From Planctomycetota bacterium (GTDB lineage: Bacteria; Planctomycetota; Planctomycetia; Gemmatales; Gemmataceae), in the NCBI GenBank assembly GCA_018970845.1, contig JAGWVO010000251.1, positions 1-5,710 of the forward strand: 5,710 bases of DNA, in the 5' to 3' direction. Positions 1-5,179 of the stretch are shown here, piece after piece; within the stretch, counting starts at the first letter, position 1, and each line of letters begins with the position of its first letter. Below the pieces are notes generated by a model that was not told where the DNA came from, ran no database searches, and saw nothing but the letters and a program-made list of their open reading frames with translations. The position numbers and the translations under genes were made by a program.

Positions 1-396
1 AAGCAAAATCTGGAAAACGGGCCTCAGATCCAGCTTGGCGTCGATTCCATCAAGTTGTCGGTCGGCAACTCCAGCCTCACGATCGACAACAACGGCATCA
101 CCATCAACGCGGCCAGCGTCGAAGTCATCAGCGGCGATTCAAAACTATCCGTGGCGAACGCGGGGATTTCCACGACATTTGGCGAAACGGTATCCAACAC
201 CCTGAACGCCCAGGGCCATCAGATCAAGGCCGCCGAAAGCTCCGCCGTCATAGGGGCCCAAGCCATCAATCTCATCGCCGCCACCCTCACCGGAAACCTG
301 GAGGCCGGAAACTCCATCAAGGCCACGATCCAAAACATGGTCACCGAAGCGATCAACACCAATAAGGCAGGGGTAAACCAAAACAACCCCCAATAA
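1..396 (+). CDS. vgrG: VgrG (TssI) spike protein, C-terminal end only
   Basis: This is the last 131 codons of a gene whose start lies left of the window; the frame is open from base 1 to the TAA at 394-396. VgrG is the trimeric spike at the tip of the T6SS tube. What is visible is a strand-turn repeat pattern in the first ~55 residues, with segments such as IQLGVDSIKLSV and SLTIDNNGITI. This is typical of the triple-stranded beta-helix behind the gp5-like OB domain of VgrG. A more helical Ala/Asn-rich tail follows (ending NQNNPQ). No extra enzymatic effector domain is fused, so this is a plain, not 'evolved', VgrG as far as can be seen. Base composition is lower in GC than the downstream genes. 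The assignment rests on repeat style plus the T6SS neighbours, not on the conserved N-terminal domains, which lie outside. Confidence 0.82.
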   Translation, partial: KQNLENGPQIQLGVDSIKLSVGNSSLTIDNNGITINAASVEVISGDSKLSVANAGISTTFGETVSNTLNAQGHQIKAAESSAVIGAQAINLIAATLTGNLEAGNSIKATIQNMVTEAINTNKAGVNQNNPQ

Positions 397-442
397 CCCG
401 CCTGGCATGAACCAACCCCGTTGAAACCGCCGGAAACCCGCC

Positions 443-952
443 ATGACCCTTCCCAAGCTCACCGCCGACTTCTTCGAGCCGTTCCTCGGCCGCGTCAACA
501 GGCTTGCCCTGCTGCTCGAGGAGACGATCCCCAAGCTCACCGAACCGCGACAACGCGAACTGCTGGAATCGCTGCGGGAGGAGATCCGCTTCCGCCGCGA
601 GGAGTTCGTTTCCATCGCCATCCCCGAGGTCTTGGAAACCCACCGGCAAATCGGGGAGAAGTCGCTCGAGCTGGAAGCCACGCTCGCCGGCGCCAGTGAA
701 CTGCGCGCCAAGGCCGACGAACTTCGAAGGCTCATCGAGGAGAACGCCCGCGCGATGGCCGCGGCCGCCGCCAAGCCGCCCTCCCCGCCACCCGCTCCCG
801 CTCCCCAGGCCGGCATCCCGCTGCTCGACGGCGACACGCTCCGCGACATGCTCATGGGCGGCCGCAAGGCCGCGCAGGGGGCGCCCGGCGGCCTGCCCCG
901 CACCACCGGCAACATCTGGGAAAACTGGGAGCCGGGAAAGGGCCTTTCCTAG
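443..952 (+). CDS. Charged helical coiled-coil protein with a C-terminal TTGNIWENW peptide; probable VgrG-linked accessory
   Basis: I do not recognise a named family for this 169-residue protein. Residues 1-110 are rich in Glu, Arg and Leu and read as long amphipathic helices, with likely coiled coil at about 62-108. An Ala run and a Pro-rich linker (about 106-122) follow, then a short C-terminal segment with LLDGDTLRDMLMGG (127-140) and the peptide TTGNIWENW at 154-162, seven residues from the end. There is no signal peptide or membrane segment, so it is expected in the cytoplasm. It starts 46 bases after the upstream vgrG stop and ends 32 bases before the next gene, which suggests one transcript. 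The ATG at 443 has only a weak purine-rich site (GGAAA near 432). The C-terminal peptide recurs at the end of the next protein. A role as adaptor, chaperone or cargo of the upstream VgrG is inference from position. Confidence 0.8.
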   Translation: MTLPKLTADFFEPFLGRVNRLALLLEETIPKLTEPRQRELLESLREEIRFRREEFVSIAIPEVLETHRQIGEKSLELEATLAGASELRAKADELRRLIEENARAMAAAAAKPPSPPPAPAPQAGIPLLDGDTLRDMLMGGRKAAQGAPGGLPRTTGNIWENWEPGKGLS

Positions 953-972
953 GCGGGCCGGCCTCACGGTGA

Positions 973-978
973 AAGGAG
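973..978 (+). promoter_or_regulatory. Shine-Dalgarno site AAGGAG for the gene at 985
   Basis: AAGGAG lies six bases before the ATG at 985. It is the only textbook ribosome binding site in the window and it fixes the start of the downstream gene. Most other starts here have weak or no Shine-Dalgarno sequence. Confidence 0.75.
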
Positions 979-984
979 CCTCCC

Positions 985-1632
985 ATGCCCCTGCTCAGCG
1001 TCCTGGAACCCCGTTCCCGCGCCTCAGTCGCACTGGAACGGGTGGTTGATGCCGCCTCCATCCCCGCGGCCATCGGCGGGCTCTCCTGCCACGACGCCGC
1101 GGCCCTGCTGTCGCGCGACAATCCTCCCATGGCGATCCGCCTCATCGCCGGTTGGCTCTCCTCCCGCGAGGCCGTCTGGTGGGCGGCGCTCTGCCTGGCC
1201 CAGGTCTCCCGCTGCGGCGCCGACACCGGGTCGCGCACGGCGTTCGCCCGGATCCTCCAATGGGTGAACCAGCCCGACGCGGCGGCGGCGCAACTCGATT
1301 CCGAGGCCCTGGGCTCCTCTCCGGTTTCAATGCTCGCCGCGGCGGTGACGCTCACCCGCGACAACATCTCCCCCGACGCCAAGCACCCGGTGGCGCCCCG
1401 CGCCGGCCTCGCCCACCGCATGGCGGCCCTGTCCATCCTGTCCGCCGCCGCACTCTGGCCGGCGGATTCCCGCAAGGCGTGCGTCAACCACCTGGTGCAA
1501 CTCGGCCTCGATGTCGCCGAGTGCCTTCACCTCTGGCGCGACAAGGCGATCCCCTACCATCCGGGCCTGCGCAGCGAGAGCGCCCGGGCCGTTCCGCCGA
1601 CCACGGGCAACATCTGGGAAAAATGGAAGTGA
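985..1632 (+). CDS. DUF6931-like T6SS-associated protein (paralogue A) with C-terminal TTGNIWEKW peptide
   Basis: This 215-residue protein has no signal peptide or clear membrane segment. It appears to be all-helical, with landmarks IRLIAGWLSSREAVWWAAL (51-69), WVNQP (93-97) and HLVQLGLDVAE (169-179). The same order of landmarks (a hydrophobic helix, then REAVWW or a variant, a long helical stretch, and a closing LGLxVA) occurs in the protein at 4324-5073. I match both, from memory, to the uncharacterised DUF6931 group found beside T6SS genes; the family name should be confirmed. The function is unknown. The start at 985 is set by AAGGAG six bases upstream. The last ten residues (206-215) are TTGNIWEKWK, almost the same as in the preceding gene. 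The two genes are 32 bases apart and probably cotranscribed behind vgrG. An adaptor, chaperone or spike-loading role is inference. Confidence 0.82.
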   Translation: MPLLSVLEPRSRASVALERVVDAASIPAAIGGLSCHDAAALLSRDNPPMAIRLIAGWLSSREAVWWAALCLAQVSRCGADTGSRTAFARILQWVNQPDAAAAQLDSEALGSSPVSMLAAAVTLTRDNISPDAKHPVAPRAGLAHRMAALSILSAAALWPADSRKACVNHLVQLGLDVAECLHLWRDKAIPYHPGLRSESARAVPPTTGNIWEKWK

Positions 1633-1649
1633 AATGCCGGTTGGGTGAA

Positions 1650-1706
1650 CCTTCCCGACTGGTGGCCTTGTCGGGCCTGCTCCCGGGCACCCGTCGCCCG
1701 GGAAGG
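1650..1706 (+). other. Strong GC-rich inverted repeat after the vgrG-accessory gene run
   Basis: Two nested stems can be read 17 bases after the stop at 1632. The outer pair is CCTTCCCG (1650-1657) with CGGGAAGG (1699-1706). The inner pair is CCCGGGC (1682-1688) with GCCCGGG (1696-1702), around a 7-base loop. The right arms share bases 1699-1702, so the two stems compete. No U-tract follows, so it is not a classical intrinsic terminator. It could still end or attenuate the transcript, or protect its 3' end. The other bases of the 1633-1799 gap show nothing recognisable. Confidence 0.4.
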
Positions 1707-1799
1707 CTGCCGTGGCCGCTGGCGCGGCGGCCCGGCCGCCGAAACTAGGAGTGCGCCGCCCGGGCGATCCGGCGGGCCGTCCGCACCGGGGTCACCAGA

Positions 1800-2459
1800 A
1801 TGTCCGCCCTGAGCCTCGCCGCCGCCTGCTGCCTCGAATGCCTCGGACAACCCGCCCTCCCGGCTCCCAAGCCGGCGCCGGCGGAAAATCCCGCGCCCGC
1901 GCGCGGCATGGCGGAGGGCCCGGTGGCGCCCCTTGTGGAACTTCCCGACTGCCGCGTGAGGCTGGTGCCGCGCGTCGGCATCGAGACGGTGCCCCAGTTG
2001 GCGGTCGGCCCCATGGAATTCGGCGCGACCCGCCCGGATGTGCAGGTGCGGTACCGCCTGGAGAGGCAGAAGGTTGTTTCGGTGAAGCCGAGGATGATCG
2101 AGCGCACCGTCCAGGTGCTCACGCGGCGCGCCATCCCCTGCGGTGAGACCGACCCGACCACGGGCATGCCGGCCACGGAAGCGCGCGTCGTCGAGGTGCC
2201 GATGCCGGTCACCACGCGGTGCATGGTGCTCGAGGAGGTCACCGAGGAGGTGGTGGTGCGGGTGCCGGAGATCGCGTCGGTGGAAAGCCCGGTGGTGGTG
2301 AGGCGGTACGGCGCCCTGGCCTGGGAGAAGCCGGTGGTGGCCCGCCGGTTCGAGGCCCGCCTGTTCACCGACCCCTTGGCCCTGCCGCCCTGCGAGCGCG
2401 GCCCGGGCGCTGCCGATCCGCTGGGCCGGCCCGAGTCGCCAGGTCCGGGCGGAAACTGA
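1800..2459 (+). CDS. Valine-rich repetitive protein, possibly exported; function unknown
   Basis: This 219-residue protein matches no family I can name. The N-terminus has a short hydrophobic stretch, LSLAAACCLECLG (residues 4-16), followed by an Ala/Pro spacer to about residue 34. That suggests a secretory or lipoprotein signal, but it is short, has no basic start and fits the lipobox poorly. A GTG at 1791 in the same frame would add three residues including an Arg. The core (about 75-175) alternates Val with charged residues and Pro, as in KVVSVKPRMIERTVQVLTRR, EVPMPVTTR, EEVTEEVVVRVPE and ESPVVVRRYG. This is a beta-strand style loosely like the repetitive exported proteins common in planctomycetes. 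An in-frame TAG at 1746 bounds the start. The stop lies 15 bases from the end of the convergent TssM-like gene. There is no direct sequence link to T6SS. Confidence 0.6.
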   Translation: MSALSLAAACCLECLGQPALPAPKPAPAENPAPARGMAEGPVAPLVELPDCRVRLVPRVGIETVPQLAVGPMEFGATRPDVQVRYRLERQKVVSVKPRMIERTVQVLTRRAIPCGETDPTTGMPATEARVVEVPMPVTTRCMVLEEVTEEVVVRVPEIASVESPVVVRRYGALAWEKPVVARRFEARLFTDPLALPPCERGPGAADPLGRPESPGPGGN

Positions 2460-2474
2460 AAGCCGGCCGGGTTC

Positions 2475-4142
2475 TCAGCCGGGAAGCCGAAGCACCGCCA
2501 CAAGCATGGCGAGCGTGGAGGCGACCACGAGTCCGGTGACCGCGTATCCCGCGTAAACCACCCGCATGAGCGACTTCTCCTCGCGGGCGGCCTGGGCCGT
2601 CCAGCTCACGAAGTTCTGCCCCTCGAACACCTGGGCGAACAATTCGGCGAGGAATCCCTGCGAGTTCCTGTTGGGCCCCGTGGCGGCGAAGTAGCAACCG
2701 CCCACCCTGAGCGGGCTCCCCGCGTTTTCCCCGAGGATGCGAGCGCACAGCTCGCCCATGTTCCGCCGGCGGGCCCACATCGTGCCGATGAGCCTGATGA
2801 GCTGGCGGTTGGCCCGGGCCTCGAGGTTCCCCGCCGCGCGCGCCGGATTCGCCTCGGGCGAGCGGATCTGGAAGGTGCGGGTCACCAGCTTGGGGATCAG
2901 TTCCGCGCACTGCCAGTAGATGCTCCTGCGCATGATCTCGGCGCGCTTCTCCGCCGGCAGCCCCAGCGCCAGCGGGATCGGCTTGCCCAGGCGCTGGTCT
3001 CGCTTGTCGCGGGGAATCAGCGACAAGAACTCGCGGAATCCTATGATTTTCTCCGCGTCGGAGAACATGACCACGGCGGGGCACTCGACCCCGCTCGACT
3101 CGATCACCGTCGCCAGGTCGCGCTGGGTGAGGATCGCCGCCTGCGTCGCCAGCCGGTTGTCGGCGGTCACCAGCTCCGGCAGCACGAGGATCACGCCGTT
3201 GAGCGGGCACCACGGGTGCCTCAGCCCGCGCACCAGCCGGCACAAGTGGTCCAGCCTCGACCTCATCCGCGCCAGCAGCTCCGGGTCGCGGGTGATCACG
3301 CTCACCATCTCGGGGATGCCCTCGCCCGGCGGGGCGGGTTCGGATCCCTCGGGGGCCTTGGCGCCGGGAGCCAGCGCCGGCATGGCCTTGCTCGGTCCGT
3401 CGGGTGAAAGCGCCGGCATGGCCTTGCTCGACCCGGCGGCCGCGGGCGCCCCGGAAGCCCCCGCCGGACGCTCGGCGCCCTCGCGCGCCGACTGTGCCGC
3501 CAGCGTGGCGGCCATGTCGATGTTCGAAAACCGCGTCGTGTCGATCAGGTTCGCCTGCGCCGAAAGCCTGTCGGCGAACGCGCCGATGAGGCAGGTGTCG
3601 GCGCTGACGATGAAGATCGCCTGCTTGCCGGCATACACCTGCAAGGGCGCCAGTTGCGACTCGGGCACGCCGTTCACATCGATCGGCACGCGCCCGGCGT
3701 CGAACAGCACGCCGAAGCCCGCCGATGGCCGGCCCAGCACCAGGAACAGCGGCACCCGGGCCGGGTCGATCCCCGAGCGGACGATCGCGCCCTCCACCAG
3801 GTCCCAGGTGAAGTCGATGTCCGGCCAGGGCGACGGGCCGGGCTTGGGGTCATAAAGCCGCCACACCAGCCACAGCATCCAGATGTTCGCGTACGCCAGG
3901 ATGCCAAGCAGCGGCAGCCAGAACTGGCGCAGCACGGGATGGGGCGCCGAGACATAGCGCCCGATGGCGAACCGGTACTGGATGTAGCCCAGCAGGCCGA
4001 CCAGCCCGATGAACAGCAGCGCGTGCAGCACCCAGCGCATGGCGCCGCCCGGCTTGCCGATCCCCTTCACGGCGCCGAACATCGGCGCGAACAGGCCGAG
4101 GAAACCGGTGAACAGGCCGCCGATCCACTTGAAGATGAACAT
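2475..4142 (-). CDS. tssM: Short TssM/IcmF-like inner-membrane protein lacking nucleotide-binding motifs and periplasmic domain
   Basis: TssM is the inner-membrane channel protein of the T6SS membrane complex (with TssL and TssJ). This 555-residue version keeps two N-terminal membrane helices (about 36-53 and 74-95), the cytoplasmic NTPase-like domain, and a third helix (about 529-550) after which it stops. TssM landmarks are VPLFLVLGRPSAGFG (130-144), PLNGVILVLPE (313-323), IIGFREFLSLIP (366-377) and GGCYFAATG (481-489). The P-loop position reads GRPSAGFG, with Phe and Gly where Lys and Ser/Thr belong. The DTAG and TKxD motifs are also absent (SADT at 180-183, SDAEK at 361-365). An Ala/Pro-rich insert (about 218-275) contains a repeated SKAMPAL. 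Full TssM proteins are about 1100-1200 residues, so the periplasmic half is missing. I chose the start at 4142 because GGGAAGGG lies six bases upstream and upstream codons look non-coding. It is transcribed away from the gene at 4324. Confidence 0.78.
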   Translation of the reverse strand: MFIFKWIGGLFTGFLGLFAPMFGAVKGIGKPGGAMRWVLHALLFIGLVGLLGYIQYRFAIGRYVSAPHPVLRQFWLPLLGILAYANIWMLWLVWRLYDPKPGPSPWPDIDFTWDLVEGAIVRSGIDPARVPLFLVLGRPSAGFGVLFDAGRVPIDVNGVPESQLAPLQVYAGKQAIFIVSADTCLIGAFADRLSAQANLIDTTRFSNIDMAATLAAQSAREGAERPAGASGAPAAAGSSKAMPALSPDGPSKAMPALAPGAKAPEGSEPAPPGEGIPEMVSVITRDPELLARMRSRLDHLCRLVRGLRHPWCPLNGVILVLPELVTADNRLATQAAILTQRDLATVIESSGVECPAVVMFSDAEKIIGFREFLSLIPRDKRDQRLGKPIPLALGLPAEKRAEIMRRSIYWQCAELIPKLVTRTFQIRSPEANPARAAGNLEARANRQLIRLIGTMWARRRNMGELCARILGENAGSPLRVGGCYFAATGPNRNSQGFLAELFAQVFEGQNFVSWTAQAAREEKSLMRVVYAGYAVTGLVVASTLAMLVAVLRLPG

Positions 4143-4209
4143 TCCGAACCCTTCCCGGGATGCCCGCGCCCCCGCCGGGGGGACTTGGATCAAGTTTAGC
4201 GGATGTTCA

Positions 4210-4224
4210 CGGCGCATGGCGCCG
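4210..4224. promoter_or_regulatory. Short perfect inverted repeat in the divergent promoter region
   Basis: Arms CGGCGC and GCGCCG flank a 3-base centre (ATG) in the 181-base gap between the divergent tssM-like and DUF6931-like genes. Its place between two divergent starts suits an operator, but GC-rich DNA makes such palindromes by chance. Confidence 0.2.
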
Positions 4225-4232
4225 GCGAAGCC

Positions 4233-4260
4233 TTGAATCATCGCGCGGAAATTGTAAAAA
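4233..4260 (+). promoter_or_regulatory. Candidate sigma70-like promoter for the gene at 4324
   Basis: TTGAAT (4233-4238) and TAAAAA (4255-4260) are 16 bases apart, in the most AT-rich part of the gap between the divergent genes. The likely leader would be about 55-60 bases. For the minus-strand gene at 4142 I see no convincing -35/-10 pair. Confidence 0.3.
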
Positions 4261-4323
4261 GCCATCACAATCGATCGGTCGCAACCATTCGGCCGAGTCC
4301 CAACCCGCTCATTCCCGGGCCCC

Positions 4324-5073
4324 ATGATGGCCGAATACCCCGGCGCCCTCGACTCCATCATCCGCGAGACCGTCCAGCAGAAGGGCGGCATCGACATCGA
4401 CGGCGACGCCCGCGCCTCCCTCGCCATCCGCGCCGGAATGCTCACCGAACTGTTCGAGGTCGGCGGCGAGGGCCTGCCCCACCTCAACCCCGGCCTTTCC
4501 GTCGAGCGGCAAATCGAGGCCTGGCTCGACGCCGGCGCCGTCGCCGACGCCCGCCGCCTGCTCGCCCACGCCCTGCCTCCCCGGCACGCCATGTGGTGGG
4601 CCCTGTTGGCCCTCGTCGAGGCGCATGGCCGCGTTCCCTACCCCGACAAGGTGGTGGAGGCGTTCACCGGCGTCCGCGACTTCCTGCTCAACCCGTCCGA
4701 GGAGGCCCGCCGCGCCTGCCACGACCTCGCCGAGGCCGCCGATGCCTCCTCCGCCGGCGGCGCCATCGGCTACGCCGCCTTCCTGTCGTGCGGCAGCATG
4801 GCGCCCCCCGACTGCCCGCCCGTGCTGCCCAAGGCGCACCTGTGCGGCCACCTCTGCGGCGTGGCCGTCTACCTCGCCTCCGTGCAGTTCGACCCGATTC
4901 ACTACAAGGAGCACAACGCCCAGTTCGTGAGGCTGGGGTTGCGCGTCGCGCGGGGCGAACTGGCGCTGCCCGACCAACCCGCCCGCGCCGCCGAACTTCC
5001 GGCCGCGGCGCCGGAGTTGGTACGCGAGGTCGCGCGCGCCGATCGCGCCTCCGCCCACCGGGCCTCGTTTTGA
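4324..5073 (+). CDS. DUF6931-like T6SS-associated protein (paralogue B) next to vgrG
   Basis: This 249-residue protein has no signal peptide. It appears helical throughout, with ADARRLLAHALPPRHAMWWA (75-94), a GAIGYAAFLSCGSMAPP block (146-162) and FVRLGLRVARGE (201-212). These match, in the same order, the landmarks of the protein at 985-1632, so I treat the two as distant paralogues of the DUF6931-like group, recognised from memory and not by a search. It has an extra ~45 N-terminal residues and an Ala-rich C-terminal tail, and lacks the TTGNIWExW peptide of its paralogue. The start may be either Met of the ATGATG at 4324-4329; neither has a clear Shine-Dalgarno site. It precedes the second vgrG by 106 bases in the same direction. 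An adaptor, chaperone or spike-loading role is inference; no catalytic motif is visible. Confidence 0.82.
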   Translation: MMAEYPGALDSIIRETVQQKGGIDIDGDARASLAIRAGMLTELFEVGGEGLPHLNPGLSVERQIEAWLDAGAVADARRLLAHALPPRHAMWWALLALVEAHGRVPYPDKVVEAFTGVRDFLLNPSEEARRACHDLAEAADASSAGGAIGYAAFLSCGSMAPPDCPPVLPKAHLCGHLCGVAVYLASVQFDPIHYKEHNAQFVRLGLRVARGELALPDQPARAAELPAAAPELVREVARADRASAHRASF

Positions 5074-5106
5074 CAGGCCACAGGCCGCCGCCGCTTCCCC
5101 GCCCGA

Positions 5107-5134
5107 TTGCCGTTTACATGCGGGGGGCTAGGTT
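5107..5134 (+). promoter_or_regulatory. Candidate promoter for the second vgrG
   Basis: TTGCCG (5107-5112) and TAGGTT (5129-5134) are 16 bases apart in the gap before vgrG. The match to a sigma70 consensus is modest. If real, vgrG could be transcribed on its own as well as with the upstream gene. Confidence 0.25.
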
Positions 5135-5179
5135 AAACTGGGCGTCCCTTGCCCGGCCCGCCCCAACGGAACCCTTCCC

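Noticed and set aside
145..967. Minus-strand open frames opposite the vgrG tail and coiled-coil gene
   Set aside because: They are low-complexity Ser/Gly/Arg-rich translations that cross from one real gene to the next; no motif or start signal supports them.
2460..2486. Possible bidirectional terminator between the convergent stops at 2459 and 2475
   Set aside because: Only a 5-base stem (CCGGC 2463-2467 with GCCGG 2478-2482) with a 10-base loop and no T-tract; too weak to call.
2920..3855. Long plus-strand open frame of 311 codons opposite the TssM-like gene
   Set aside because: It is antisense to a gene with clear TssM landmarks and membrane helices. Its translation is Ser/Arg/Pro-rich with no domain, the usual shadow in high-GC DNA.
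4143..4592. N-terminal extension of the TssM-like protein to an upstream start at 4592
   Set aside because: The extra 150 residues would run through the divergent intergenic region and the opposite-strand DUF6931-like gene, and they look non-coding. The start at 4142 has a purine-rich site and precedes the expected membrane helices.
4146..5179. Identical 11-mer GAACCCTTCCC at 4146-4156 and just before the vgrG start at 5169-5179
   Set aside because: At 4146 it is the reverse complement of the TssM-like gene's ribosome binding region, and at 5169 it is a leader on the other strand. Two copies of such a short word have no common geometry and are probably chance.
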